Assembly: GCA_030490835.1 (NCBI GenBank)
Contig: CM059972.1
Location: 14,857,764-14,921,763 of the forward strand
DNA: 64,000 nucleotides
Direction of reading: 5' to 3'
Source of the DNA: Annona cherimola
Taxonomy: Eukaryota > Streptophyta > Magnoliopsida > Magnoliales > Annonaceae
Shown here one piece after another: positions 42,963 to 55,700 of the stretch. Numbering within the stretch: the first letter of the stretch is position 1; each line of letters opens with the position of its first letter. A program made the translations under genes and the position numbers. The notes beneath the pieces are model-generated. The model was not told the DNA's origin and made no database searches. It worked only from the letters and a program-made list of their open reading frames with translations.

Positions 42963-45900
42963 CTGCACTGAAGAGAGAGAATGTGGTTTTTACATAGTTA
43001 ACATTTTTCATGAGTACATATTTTTTCATGCACTTGTTGAAGCACTGGTTTGACCCAACGGACTGTGCTGTGAAACCACTTTTGAGGGAATGATTGTATA
43101 CACATAACAGGTTCAACTGGTTGAAGCCATGAAGGTGGGGAGAGATTTTCTAGCCCACTCTGTATTTGTCCTCTCTTTGCCTGCCCCAGTGGCATGATAA
43201 GCAGGCTTTTCCATAGAGCCATCATTGCATCCAAGGTATGGCAGCCTTTGGCTTTTTCTGCTGTGCCTAAGATGCTAATCGCTCCTCATTCTCAACCAGT
43301 CTTGTGTGGTGGTTAACCATTAGCATGTTTGCAGTTTGCAACTCCCTATGCATGTGGAAGGTTGCATAAAGTGTTGAAAGGAAATGCCCATGGTAGATGC
43401 TGTATTAGATGACCCTGTGGTTTTCCACCAATTAACCATCTGAGGTAGTCTTTTACATCCATCAGCTGGCTAAAGTAATATGATAGATAGGGACCATATT
43501 ACGCATGGCCCACCCATTATGGGACCTAGAAACTTGCAGATGCAACTGTCTGTTTTCTGCATCCAAAGAAAGTAAGTATCCCAACAAAACGCTTTATGAA
43601 ATATAGCTTTTCCTTCTTTGTGAATGAAATTTAACCTTGTGTGCATCCTTGAGAACCAAAACGAGACAAATTTAAAAAGCAATACACACCTTCATTGCTT
43701 CTGCCACACCCTTTGTGCTGACCAGATCAGCTTTTCTTAGCCAGGGGGGCAGGCTTGCTTGACTCTGATCTGCAACTGAGACATTGAATCCTTTCAGAGC
43801 TGCAACTTCTTGATTACACTTCTCATTACAAAGGTGACAACAGAATGTTGATGGACATGCACTGCTTAAGGGACTTCTTGTTTCCAATGCTGTTGAAAAA
43901 AATCCACCAAGTGGAACAAATGACTCCATCAAGCTGTAAGTATATCATGAGCATGGAACTGTGAGATCAAAATGTACGAAAACCGTCAGAAGCCAATGCA
44001 AATATACTAGTGTAGAATGTAGATGGGAGGATATAGCTTCAAATTGGTAAAACAAAAACAAAAGCTACTTGAAAAGTCACATATTTAAGCAGCAATGTGC
44101 ATCCGTAATATGCAAGTATGCAATCAAAGCATTCCCTCCTGGAAACTAGAGAGAGGGCCATATGATTGGCTATTTGGCTCTGAAATTCATGCATACTCAG
44201 TAAATCATGCAAATGCATCAAATCACCCACTCCTAGTGACTAAGTGAGGTTTGTAAGACCAGCTATAAGAGTTATTGGAGAAAATGGTTGGCAGTAAGGA
44301 GCATCATTTTTCATAGAAGCACAGAGAAGAGATGTTGGGGAGGATCAATGACAAGAGGGAATGATGGCATAAGAAATAAGCAGCTTGAGGGGAACTTAGG
44401 AGCATCGACATTAGGTAGAAAGATGAGGAGATACCATGTAGTGTCATTTGATCTTAGATTCGATCCGAGACAGTGTACCAATGTTTCAAATGGAATAAAC
44501 TACAAAGACAAAGCTTAAGGTTCTACTTAGGATTAAAACCCAAAAGAGTATGAATACAACCAGCAGAAAGAAAACTTGATTGATATGCTTAGAAAAGGAT
44601 GTGATCCTTGGTTTGGTGGCACAGAAGGAGAGGCTTCAGCAGCTGATGCTCCACTCCAGTTACCTAGAATAAGAGACCTTAGTGGTGATCTACTTGTCTC
44701 CACTCAGACCTTGCATGTTTGGTTCCTTTATTTTTCCTTTGCTACAACTCACTGGTTATTTATTCCCAGGGGGGTGGTCCACAGTTTTCGATGGACAAAA
44801 ATACAAGAATTCAGGGACTTCTGCAAGCACAAGTTTATCAGCTAGTTCCTATGGACAGAGATAATAGAATTCAGGTGCTTCTGCAAGAAAAAGTTTATCA
44901 GCAAGAAGCCTAGAAGGTATTTCAAGCAAACTCTCCCAACATTCATCTAATGCCTTCTTATTTCCCTAAGAAACAAGAATCCTCAGCTGCTTCTAGATCA
45001 TATATTGTTGATTGTAAGGTTCAGCTATTTTGCTACTAAAACTACCAGTGTCAATTTGTAATAAAAAAGCGAGAGAGAAGGGATTTTCCTGATTACAGAA
45101 GGGCCCACTGTAGTTGGTTTGTATGTTTCTTGGTGCTCCAAATTGCATCAGATTATAGAAAGACCAGTATCAGTTGGCTCTCTACCCTAATATAACACAA
45201 ATATCTGCTATTTCACTTATTTTTTGACCTAATCTGCTTCCCATTGACTATGAATCTTACTCATAACCTCAGCCCTTGATGAACTTCCGTGTTTAGAACA
45301 TATGGTCCTAATCTTATGAGAATCGTACTACACCAATTAAATAATGCTTATAAACTCTATCAAATAATAATAATAATAATGCTTACAAAAACCATGGTGC
45401 AAGAAATTTATTCATAACACTTTATGGGTAGATGTTTTTGTATTAAGACTTACACATAAACCTTGCTGTCCTCACTGCAAAAGGGTCAAGAAACACAAGC
45501 ATGTTTTTTTATTGCTATGGCTTCTCCTCTTAGGCAATTGGGCTTACAAGTTCTTTTATGCTTATTTGCCCAAATAGGATGCATCTTTTTACACTTTGTT
45601 CCTCCATTGTTCGGATGGAGGATTAACTTGGAATCTAATCCCATGAACAAAAGGCATGGTAGAATGGTATCAATGAGATTAACATCAGGAGAATAAAGAT
45701 AACAAACTACACATTTAGTTTTTTCGCCAACTTTCCAGTTTGAACTTTCAATTGAACTGATCATGTTACTTAATAAATCTCTTATATTCATAATCATTTT
45801 TCCTGCTATGACATAGAACTCTCTTTTGCCATCTTACTTTACAACTTAGCTTTACCCGTGTGACAATTCATAATCATATAAATAAGGTAAACCACATGGA

Positions 45901-48577
45901 ATCCCTATGTAGGCATGATCCATCAGTTTACCTCCACCAAAAACCATGTTTATGGAACCTTCTCAATTCTTTGAATTTCTAACACACGCATGTTTCTTAA
46001 GTAGAAGGAGAAATATTATCCTATAGGGTGCAACATGAATGGATATAGTGATCTGTTTAACTCACTAACCATTTACTACCCATTACCTTGATATATAAAC
46101 TTAAACTTTAATGTTATTTTTTTATATTGATGCAGAAACTATCTACAACTTCTTATGATTATCAAGTTTGTTCCTAAGCTATTAATATTTTAAGTCTGAA
46201 TTTATTTTATGTCACATAGTTAATATATCAGTAGTCTTACAACCTATTTACAAGTTATTTCACCTCATATAGACATCTTATCACTAACTTGTTAACCCGT
46301 TTATTAAATGGATTATAAATAGATTAGGGTTGAGATTTTTAAATGGGTTAATAAAAAGATTAGGGTTGGGATTTAGAAAAGAAATAGGATTAGAATTAGA
46401 ACTAGGCTTTGACTCATCCAACCCGATTCGGTTGCACCTCTATCTATCATCCATAGCATTATTTGCTTCAGCTTAAATGGATATAAGAAGTCTGAATTCA
46501 ATAAATTCCATACATAGGCATCACCAAAAAGCAATTACAAGACAACACATGAGAAAAAAAGCAACAAAAACGACTCCACTTTATCAACATTTGCAGACTC
46601 CTGCACGCCCCCACAAAGTTGCAGTAACTTTTTCACCTAAAGCAACCTTTCATAAAGCTGTCACTGCCCAAACTTTTGAAATTCAACAAACATAAACCCA
46701 GTTGAAAGAACTTTCTAAAGCAAACAAGCTGCTCCAATATCTTTTGGAGAAGCGTCTCTGGTCGGCTTACTGCTTAGAAGGAAAGCTACCAAAGCTGCTT
46801 TTCTAAACAAGTAGGTGAACTCTAGATTTACAAAGCATAGTAAATATTTTCAAGCAAAAAAATTTCCAAACCCCTGGCATCCCTTAACTAGGTGAGAATT
46901 GCAAAACTTGGAAAAAGGAATTTGAATCCCATTTACAGTGATAGGCTGTAAATATCCCATTGAACCGAAAGCCCAACCTGAAATCAACAACAGAGTGAAA
47001 TACCACTGAAATGACTCCCACCGAAATAATTAGTATTTCTTTTTTCTTTTTCAATTGGTATTCGACACCTGAAGTCATTAGCATAAATAAAGAGAAACTC
47101 TGGGTATAAGTATTTATATCACATGATGCAATGTTTTAATCCAAGACCATGAAAAGGATTAATGTAAACAATTTTCTTCGGTGGAGTTCAGAAAATATTC
47201 ATAAGGTCGTCGCGACATTCATACAGCCAAAGAGAAATGATTCCGCATAGAATTTCACAGGAGAGAAATAAACAAACGCGGAGAGACGACCCACCTCTGT
47301 GGCCTCGAGTAGATTCCCCCTACTGCAGGAGAAGTGATGGGGAGAACAGATAAATCCCAGTCCTTCTCGACAGACGGATACCGCCTCGAGAACTTCATAT
47401 ACGTCTCGTAATTTGCAGCAGAACCCATCAACCAGAGCCGCCCACGGCGAAGCTCCAGCAGCTTCGTCAGTCCACTGATCACCTGGCTTGCCGCATCGCT
47501 GAGGAAAGCATTCAAATCTCCGAGACTGACTGCAACACCAGGCCCTGCGCAGTGCTCCGCAAGCCGACCCAGCTCGTCCAGCCTCGTCCCCGGCAGCTCC
47601 CCCTTGCCCGCCACTTCTTCCTCAACGCAAACATACTTCAATCCAACGATTTCTTTGGGGATTGCAGGGGCGGCTTCCGCTCCTCTTTGAATGTAGTCGG
47701 CGAAGCTCCGCAGCGCATCCCTGGCGCAGACTCCGACTAATAATGGGTTTCTCCCTTTGCTCCGGGCCAAAACCTCCGCAATTCGGCGGCAATTCTCGTC
47801 GAAGTCCGAGAAGCTGCTGCTGCCGCCGAAGGCAGAGGCCCCCGAGAAGGGGAAATTGAAGCCGGGGCGGCGGCCACCTGCATCCAGCTCGGGGAAGTTC
47901 CAAAGAAATAGAGGTGGGCAGCGCGGGCGGGGCGGCCGAAGAGAAGGCAGAGGGCGGAGGATGGCCAGCTTGATGTCGCAGCTCCGGAAACCGGCGTCGG
48001 CGAACACTCGACTGACGATGGGATCGTCGAGGATGGAGAGAATCAGCGGCTGCAGGTCCACTTTGACGCATAGGGCAGAGGAAGAGCTGGAAGAGGAGGA
48101 ATTGGACGTGGGAGACGACGACGCAGAGGAGGAGGGATGCTGCTGCTGCTGCTGCTGGTGGTGGTGGTGCTGGAGGAAGAAGCTCTCCGGGTTGCGGCGC
48201 TGATTGGCCTGGGAGCGCTTGATGGCGGCCATGAGGGAGTTGGAGATAGGAGGATCGGCGTCGGCACCACCGGCGGCCGCATTGGGTTGGGAGTGAGAGG
48301 ACTGGAGGCGGTCGAGAGCAACAGAGAAGGAGAGGTCGAGGGCGCGGAATTGGAGTCGAGGAGGGACGGCGGCGGCGGCTGAGGAGGAGGCGAAGGTGCG
48401 GGAGCGGAGGCAGGCTTCGCGGAGGGTGGAGGAAGGAAGGGCGAGGAGAGCGGAGATGGCGTGGAGGGAGGTGGTCTGGGCGTGGGAGCGGCGTCGGGCG
48501 ACCGCGACCGCGTCGTCAAGAGCGCGGGCTGCGTCGCCGGTCAGGCATTGCCGCGCTGCGCTGACCGGCGTAGGCAT
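40938..48577 (-). CDS. SMAX1-LIKE 6/7/8 (D53-type) strigolactone-pathway repressor
   Basis: Exons 48577-47295, 43933-43690 and 42962-40938 give 1183 residues, close to rice D53. The N-terminus MPTPVSAARQCLTGDAARAL and HAQTTSLHAISALL form the double Clp-N domain (1 to about 190), interrupted by a His/Gln and Ser tract at about 136-170. A degenerate first ATPase region follows (RNPLLVG near 277). The C-terminal ATPase region has a P-loop-like CGPDRVGKKRVALSLAE at about 807 and the degron YRGKTV at 864-869, whose loss makes D53/SMXL proteins resistant to strigolactone. An LDLNL EAR motif lies at 1030-1034 and recruits TOPLESS. In the known pathway D14 and SCF-MAX2/D3 ubiquitinate the protein in the nucleus, releasing repression of branching genes. 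All key motifs are intact, so the gene looks functional. Confidence 0.93.
42963..43689 (-). other. SMXL intron 2 (727 bp)
   Basis: Donor GTGTGT at 43689 and acceptor CTTCAGTGCAG ending 42963. A second AG five bases upstream would shift the frame, so the downstream AG is used. No insertion was recognised. Confidence 0.85.
43690..43933 (-). CDS. SMXL exon 2
   Basis: Acceptor ATATACTTACAG|CTTGATG completes a Ser codon and reads SLMESFVPLGGFFS, a conserved SMXL stretch. It contains the CCHLCNEKCNQE cysteine cluster and ends EAMK at the donor AATGAAG|GTGTGT in phase 0. 244 nt, residues 428-509. Confidence 0.92.
43934..47294 (-). other. SMXL intron 1 (3.4 kb)
   Basis: Mostly AT-rich. It contains the duplicated protein-like segment near 44576-44913 and an (AAT)n tract at about 45366-45381. 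The minus frame 45797-45486 is open for 103 codons with several Cys/Lys-rich blocks but no recognised family. No further SMXL exon is expected, because exons 1 and 2 join in frame and match the family. Confidence 0.85.
44576..44913 (+). pseudogene. Possible captured gene fragment with a 60-bp internal duplication
   Basis: Within 44788-44910 a ~60-bp unit is repeated so that the plus frame reads MDKNTRIQGLLQAQVYQ and then MDRDNRIQVLLQEKVYQQ, keeping frame despite base changes. Upstream, 44576-44705 is open (WFGGTEGEASAADAPLQLP) and ends at a CAG. I do not recognise the source protein. The frame-preserving divergence suggests past coding selection. It lies antisense in SMXL intron 1. Confidence 0.25.
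47295..48577 (-). CDS. SMXL exon 1
   Basis: ATG at 48577-48575. Very GC-rich; long open frames on other strands and phases here (for example 47622-48071 and 48043-48519 minus, 47757-48203 plus) are composition shadows. Donor CCACAGAG|GTGGGT leaves phase 2 after IYSRPQ. Codes for the Clp-N repeats and first ATPase-like region, residues 1-427. Confidence 0.93.
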
Positions 48578-48960
48578 TTTTGGGAGTAGTAGAATGAAAT
48601 TAATAGATGTTGGGTGGGGAGTTTTTAGAATTAAAAAATGGGGGCAGGCGAGGAGAGAAGTTTGGACTTTTTGATTATTTGGGAGGAGTTTTTTAATTAT
48701 TTAAAAGATGGGGGTGGAGTGGAATGAAATGGAACGGAGTGGAGTGGAGTGGAGTGGAGTGGAGGAGAGAGGCAGGCCGGGTGTAGTAGTATTTTTATTT
48801 CGGAGGGAGAGAAGAGAGAGAAACAGAGACGGAGAGGGGGCGAGAGAGAGAGAGAGAGGATGGATGGGAAGGAAGGAAGGAAGGAGATGGATGATGGAGA
48901 GAAAGCCTGGGGTGGGGCCCATCTCCACGTCATCCTGATATGATGATCATCAAAAGCACT
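48578..48960 (-). promoter_or_regulatory. SMXL 5' leader and promoter-proximal region
   Basis: On the minus strand the DNA upstream of the start is CT-rich (plus-strand GGAGT repeats at 48735-48765, GAGA repeats at 48840-48858 and GGAA repeats at 48868-48883). CT-rich leaders and GAGA tracts are common near plant transcription starts. ORFs of 60-78 codons here are repeat artefacts. No uORF is obvious in the ~110 nt next to the ATG. Confidence 0.4.
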
Positions 48961-49950
48961 GAATATATTATATTGGGTTGACGGGGGATATATTCCTCAG
49001 CTGGTGCTCTTTCTTTTCTTTTACTTCTTCTTGCTCGAGTGGGTGGGCCACACGATCACGCTCCTAGTGGATGGTCGGTTGGATGACGTGGATGGGGCTG
49101 AATCCTCGCCATTGAATTTCCAGCGGTTGCCCTCAATCAAGACCGTTCGCCTCATCTATTTTTCTTATTTTTTGTTTTTGTTTTTGTTTTTGTTTTCTTT
49201 TTCCACATGGATGGTTGGATTGGCTGGGTGGGGCAGTTGACCGTTGGAAATGAAGCAGCCAACTGTATGAATAAAAGGTTTTCGATATTCCTTGCCAATA
49301 CATGCACGTGCAGGGCTGCATGAAAAAGGAGCAGTCTACACATGATTTATTTTTCGCTTTACCCCCTGCTTTAATATCATCCGTAATAATTACGCATTTA
49401 AGTGCCATACCATTAGTCCGAGGTTAATATTTTCATCTTGCATATTGATTTTTGATAACAACGAATATACGTGTTCTCATGGCTAACTTTCTCGAGATAA
49501 GGAAACAGGAATTATCCGCGTGACCCACAACTAATATTACTTCCAAAACTAAGGTGAAGGAAAATCATGGAATTTGAAAACCGTAAATAAATATCAGTAA
49601 TGACTCGATATTCGCCCTTAGTTTCTTAATTTTAAAATATTTTTACATCTAAATTATCTATCTGGTTTAACCATGCTATCAAAAATCATTTTCATTAAAA
49701 AATTTATTTTATGATTAAATATATAACTATTAAAAATATATAGTGTACAAAAATTTTCCATAAATATAGTTTTCGAAATATAAATAAATACTTGTAGATA
49801 AAAATGAAAAGTCGTTTAGATTTTAAAAGTATTTTAAAATTAAAAAAACCAAGGATAAGCATAATCTAACAACGAGTATTAAATCATTACAAAATAAATA
49901 TTATGACAGATAAAAAGATAAAAGAAGAAAAAATGTTTCCTCTTTCGTTC
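48961..49950. other. Intergenic; likely distal SMXL promoter
   Basis: Mixed composition to 49330, then AT-rich. A (TTTTTG)n-like tract occurs at 49172-49197. No gene is supported. Confidence 0.35.
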
Positions 49951-50345
49951 CCGCCCATCCCCCACACCCCCTATACCGACTTTTTTAATAAACTATGGAC
50001 TTCCTAAAATCCAATGGCGAAGAGCGGCTTGTTTGGTATGGGGACCAGGGGAGTCTGCTGCCAACTACCTTTACATGTTCCGGAAAGGTATGCTGACACA
50101 GTGACACCTTTTCCTTCCCTTGGGCTCTGCCTTGCTGCTTCCCTCCCGAAAATGAAGTCAGAAGACAGTACCAGTAATACTACCACACGTGCCAGGTGCT
50201 CCCCGTCACCCCACCATTCATTCGTGGGGCCACCATACCATCAGCAGCCGTGCAATTTGCATCGTCGGATGCATGCATACAAGGTCGAGATACCTACTTT
50301 GGCCTGCACCGAAGCACCCAATGAAATTAAATTTGGATGAGGAGA
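49951..50345. other. GC-balanced island with open frames, no recognised product
   Basis: The plus frame 50014-50340 (108 codons) and the minus frame 50186-50004 overlap without recognisable motifs. It might be old regulatory DNA or a captured fragment. Not called as a gene. Confidence 0.2.
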
Positions 50346-50384
50346 TTTAACGAGGACGAGCAGTTAAGCATTAGAAAATAAAAA

Positions 50385-50675
50385 TTGTGGGTGTGTTTAA
50401 ACGCGCCTGAATCCCATTAAAAATATATATACCTGAATTTTTTCAAACAATTTTTTTTTTTTTTTATCTAAGATTTTCCGCTCTCCATAACTATCATATT
50501 TTAATCATTTTTAATATTTTTCTATATAATTATCTTACTTTTCAATTATTTTTACACAATTATATATACAACTAACTTATTTATTTTACTCTTTATCATT
50601 ATCTTTATTATATTACATAATTTTTTCATTTTAAAAACTTTTCTTAAAAACGTTTATCACTTCTCAAATGCATCA
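50385..50675 (-). mobile_element. MITE family C, reverse copy
   Basis: Contains ATAACTATCATATTTTAATC, TATAATTATCTTACTTTTCA, TTTATTTTACTCTTTATCAT and ATTATATTACATAATTTTTT in the reversed family order. It is intact at the site where the 31 kb copy is interrupted. Confidence 0.55.
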
Positions 50676-50901
50676 TATAACGTGAATGAATACAAAGGAG
50701 GAAAACATAATTGTTAAGCATTTAGAAATTGTGTAAAGAATGAAAAAAGTAATACTAAAAAAAAAACAATTATCATTTCATTTCATACAATGAGATACTT
50801 TTGGGCATTCATAAGAGTCCTTTTTCCTCTTTAATAATTTCATTTCACCCCTACTTTTTAAAAAGTGAATGATTAAATACACCTAAGTGTACTTCACTTT
50901 G

Positions 50902-51010
50902 GTGCACCCATGTGCATTTAACCTATTTTTTATTTTTAAAAAATTTTAATAAAATAAAAAATAAATTTTTGTACATTAGTGCCCTAAAGCTAAATGCACC
51001 CAGGTGCACA
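50902..51010. mobile_element. Miniature family E element with palindromic ends
   Basis: A 109-bp foldback. The left end GTGCACCCATGTGCATTTA matches the reverse complement of the right end TAAATGCACCCAGGTGCAC. Each terminus is also nearly self-complementary, as at 22658-23020. Confidence 0.6.
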
Positions 51011-51059
51011 GTATCATAAATCTTTTCAAAAAATATATTATTGATATGATGTGATTTTG

Positions 51060-52960
51060 ATGAAGTCAAAGCTAACACAATCACTTAGATGGGCCTTGGG
51101 TAATGGTGATAAGTCTTACAAAGGCAAACATAAATAAACACAAGCTGTCATGAGAAATCAGCTCATAAATTATATGAATGAAGTTCTTTTATTTGAGGTG
51201 GTGGCTATAACTATCCTCAAAAATCTATGACATGATAGTTTTGGCCTCTATAGGACCCGAGTAGGGGTTAAGCATTTCTTGTAGAGATGAACGAGTGGCC
51301 TCCCATGGAGATTATCTCCTCCTTTTAGCAAGTAGTAGGTGTTCTGGCATACCCAAGTGCAAACTTTGGCCTAATTCTCAAGTAGACTCTATCCTAGATG
51401 TATAAGATAATCAAATTTTTACAACTTTCTTCGACCTTAATTTCAAAAGATCCTGTTATTTTCACTACCTTGGGCTTTTCAATAGAGGGCTTCTCCTAAG
51501 CCTCAATCTTGACCTTCATGGTCGAAACGTTTATCAAAGCTAATTTTGTTGAGATATTAGCTTTAACGTTGTTAATCCTCATCATATGGAAGAGCTTAAC
51601 TTCATATAGTTAGCTCATAACTTTTGTCTCTTGAACCACGTATCAATAAAATCATTTTATCTCTAGCTTCATATTCCTCAATCACCTAGTGAATGACTAA
51701 GATTAAGTCAAAATGGGCAATCATCCTCCTTGCTCCTAAATGTTTGGTGAGCCAAAGACTTGAGAGTATGACTTTATATATTATAAATAAAAAATTTAAT
51801 TTGATAACAAATGCTATGACATAGTCGTTAGGTGTGCAAATTACATTATTGGCTCCTTTGCCCATTAGCCAAGAGAAGCCATTGGCGTAGACTATCCATT
51901 CAAGGTTTAGGATAACTCAGTAGACATCGCTAAACTTAGCAAAAGAGATAGCTAAGACTTGCCTCTCAATAATATTCTTACTTCTAGACTACATGTCGTA
52001 TTAATAAAGCTCTAAAGTTTACTTCATTAGTCTTTTTGAATCCTCAGGTCAATGTAGCTGATAGGACAATTTGTGCGTACCTTGATGGGGTATGACTAAA
52101 AATAGGTTTTGACTTACATAAAAATATATGAGGACAAAGGTCAACTTCTCTAGCAGGGAGTAGCTCAACTTAGCTTACTAGAGGACCTTGGTGTAATATA
52201 ATAATTGTTAGCCATCGAGCAAACAACTAATGTTGACACAATGAGGTAGAGAAGTAAAATTTAAGTGGTCTATAGTTTGACTAGCAAAGGAAGACTATAC
52301 AAATAATCTTTCGTTGCTTGGAAGGTCTCGACATAGGTGTTATCTCATTTAAATATCTGTCTTTTTTGGGATTCAAAAGTAATATAAGTGCTTATCAAGA
52401 TACTTGGCAATGGAACATTGGAGAGTCGTGATTTTGCCAATGAGGTGTTAAAATTCTTTGGTAATTTATGATGGGTAATATCTTGTATGGCCTACCTTAG
52501 TAAGAAACCATGAGGCTAAGAAACTTACAAGTTGAAACATTGAATATCCATTTTTATTTGGTGATGACTAAAGGATATGTGAAGAAAGCTTAGTAAGCTA
52601 TCACTGATTTGGAATTAACGAGTAATCTATTTTTGGCAAGGGATATTAATCATTTAAATAGACTTTATTTAGATTAGTACAGTTTTATACACATTCACCA
52701 TTGGCAGTTATTTTGTAAGAAGATTGTATTAGCTAATCATTTGTGGTAATCTACTTTTTAATAAAGAACTGCATCAAGGAGCTTCTTGATTTAGGCTTTG
52801 ATTACTAATTGTATTTTTAATGAGGATTCAATTGAGGCAGCGAGGCTTAAAGAAGGTAAAAGTAGACATAAGAGCTATTGTAAAAAAGAAGAGTTTGGTT
52901 ATTCTGAAATCTTCCTGAAAAACAATAGAAAATAGAGAATTTTCTATGCAATTATTGAAT
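51060..52960 (-). pseudogene. Decayed Ty3/gypsy pol remnant (RT, RNase H, integrase-proximal)
   Basis: Read on the minus strand with many stops. Near 52780-52680 a reverse-transcriptase start is visible (KLLDA, then LANTIFLQNN, then CQW and MCI, comparable to the gypsy WLANVVLVKK..GKWRMCVD stretch). Near 52130-52060 a FYVSQ block fits the RT/RNase H junction. Near 51915-51640 a gypsy RNase H is recognisable (LEWIVYANG to GKGANNVI, then LGARRM and EEYEARDKM). Near 51580-51480 a KPSIEKPK-like block matches the spacer before integrase. No LTRs, gag or intact frame were found. Confidence 0.65.
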
Positions 52961-53820
52961 CATGACCCCTGTAATGTTTGGGGTTGATGGCTAAAGCCTT
53001 GATCTAAATAAATAAAAACGGAGAGGGAACACTGAGAATGAGATGAGGAGAACAAGATGGGGTTTAGTCCGAAAGTGTCATGTGCCCTCCGAGTTATTAA
53101 GTGTCATTTTTGGAGGTTCTATAGCTGAACGAGATTGGTCTCGCTTAGGCGAGGGGATCGATGGAAGTCTCATCATGAGATATGAGGGGTTCATGACCAT
53201 TGTACAACTATCAATAAATATATATATGGACTTTCCTAAGGCGATCTGTTACCGTTGTTTGTTAGCTTTCATGCTCGATCATCTGAGAAGTGGGTGAGAA
53301 TAGATAGTTGTGACAATGCTAAGATAGAAAATGAACGCAAATTGGAACAATTCGTGGACTGTTCCATGACTCTCTATGCTATCACATACTCCATCTTACG
53401 CACTCATCTTCCTTATGTATTGTCCGAATCCCCTGTGCGACTAAATAATTACCGTGCATTGTTCCCTTAAAACGGAACACAAGCTATTTTAATCTATTTT
53501 CACAGACAACGCATAACCACGCAGCTCTACATATGGCAGAGGAATGAGTCTCCATGGCGCGCCTTTAGGACACTTTTTTTTTTTTTTTTTTCCCCTGAGG
53601 AATGTCCTTTAGGACACTTTGAGAAAGAGGTAGATTAGCCCATGCCAGGAAGAAAACAGCTTGCATCTGTGAACACATGTATATGAAAACTACGAATAGG
53701 CATATGAAATACTCTTGGAATTGTCTCTTAGGCAATATACGTAAGTTGTTTGTGTTATGCATGTGCTTGCGTCTTTTTCTTAATCCCGAGAGTTTCATGC
53801 AAGTGCCTTTCGTCGAAGTT
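52961..53820. other. Intergenic
   Basis: The plus frames 53043-53297 and 53255-53470 are open but unrecognised. A 15-bp direct repeat, CCTTTAGGACACTTT, occurs at 53562-53576 and 53606-53620 around a T18 run, probably replication slippage or a tiny retroposed tail. Confidence 0.35.
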
Positions 53821-55700
53821 TAGACTTGTCTGCATGAGGTTTTGGAGAGACCGGTTCAGGCCGGAGGAGGAGGCGACGCCCTTTATTGGGGTTTGTTCAT
53901 GAAGTCTTATCCACCCACGCGCGTACAATCTCAGCTTTCTATCAAGTGGGCCTCACTCAAATCTCCTTCCACTCCCAAATATCCCACTCCACGCATGCTT
54001 ATCAACAAATGAAATGACATCGGCGGATGCACATGCGGACACGCATAGCCCCACAGCCTCTTTAATTTCGTTCCCTCTCCTAATATTAATTAAATTTGCA
54101 TACCCCAAAATCGAGTTAAGCCTCGTCCACGTCGTAGCTAATAAATCGTCGAATTTTCTCCACGAAAATTTTTTATTTTATAAAATTTAGCATTTTTCAC
54201 TCAGGTCACTTCCCAAATAAAACAAAATAGTCCATATTGGATTTACAAACTATATATCGATTTCTCAATTAATTAGGGCGGATTAATTTGTCATCTCATA
54301 TACTGAATGGGAAAGTGGCTGATGGATGTTACGGAGTGGGAAACGTGTGCCACAGTAGGACGCACGCAAGAGCAGGGGTGGAAGGGAAAGGTAGGGGGGT
54401 GGGAGATGCCGTGTCCACTTAATAAACCGACGGAAGTGGGGGTGGGGCCTAGGCAACGAACACAGATGTCGCCATCTACTTTTGGGCATGATTGCGGCGT
54501 CCTAAAGGAGGAGGGCTTTGATTCATTCTCAAGTCCTGAAGATGGCATGGCATGTGATAAGGGTGGAAGAATAAGACCACAATCCACGCCACACACATAC
54601 CCTTCAATATCCATCTTCTCTTTTTCTTTTCCTTTTCGCCTTGCATTCGAATATAATAATTCTCTGTAAAGCAACCTTTAGATTTCCACCCTCCGCCTGT
54701 CACTCTCCTGTCCCTACAACTATTTCCTGGTAAAAAGTATGTGTTCTTTGTCTCTTCATCAACTCCCCCGCACCCTCTCGCCTCGCTGATGTCCTGTTTC
54801 AGCCATCTTCCACCGTGCTCCGAGGACCATCACGCGACTACACCGGTTTGTGGTCTGCGGGATTTCCCCCCGGTTCTAGCTTGCCAGATTCGGTGAATAT
54901 ATATGAGTTTGTAATGTTGCTAGTGATGCTTTTCGTAAAGAGTGGTCACTAATCTTCCTTATTCATTCGTATGTTATTATATTTTATTATTACTCAACCC
55001 TTTATTTAAGCTTTAAATCGTTTCATTTTTTTATGTCCTTCACGCCCAAATATTTCCGCTTCACACATCCATCTACCTTAACAAAGCACTGGTAGTATGC
55101 CACTAGCGTGATTGATAAAGAGTCTTTCTTCAAACGTTAGAGAATTTTTTTTTTTTTTTTTTTTACTCCCAGAGTTTCTCTCTTATTTTCCAGAATATTT
55201 TTTTTGTATTAAATTTACACCATGAAGTTAAGATTGCAATACGTATTTAAGTCGAATTATAAGAACGAAAGAAAAAAAAATTTTGGTAATCAATAAGGAC
55301 AAAAGAATTAAGAAAAAAACAAAGCACTGAATGTGGTCACTTTTTTTAAACATCGTTTAATATAAGGGCAAACCGAAGTGGTGAATAAATATAGAAAATT
55401 CGTGGATTATTCTTATTGCTTATAATGAGATGCGTTGACCACATTCCGCTATTTTATGCAACTCGTTATATCCCTACATGGGAAGGGTGCCAAGGCCAAG
55501 GAATAATGTTTCGGTGGACAAATAAACCCATTTTTCCTTTTTTATTTTTTTTTGTTGAAGAAAAAGACTGTTTGCTGTTCGGTCCAAAAACTGCAAGGCG
55601 TGTATCTATGTATGTGTGTTTGTTTAGCTGTCCAAATTGAATAAAAGTAGGGTGCGTGTAGTGGGAGTTTGGCCCACCACTGGCCTTTCTGACATGATGC
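53821..55700. other. Intergenic, mixed composition
   Basis: 54290-54900 is GC-balanced with overlapping open frames on both strands (120 codons plus, 127 codons minus) but no recognisable domain. 55143-55164 is a T run. Nothing is called as a gene. Confidence 0.3.

Noticed and set aside
47622..48519. Long minus and plus frames overlapping SMXL exon 1
   Set aside because: They are proline/serine/arginine-rich shadows produced by high GC; the SMXL frame has clear family identity.
48708..48943. Plus-strand ORFs upstream of SMXL
   Set aside because: Translations are simple GVEWSG or GER repeats from GGAGT and GAGA microsatellites.
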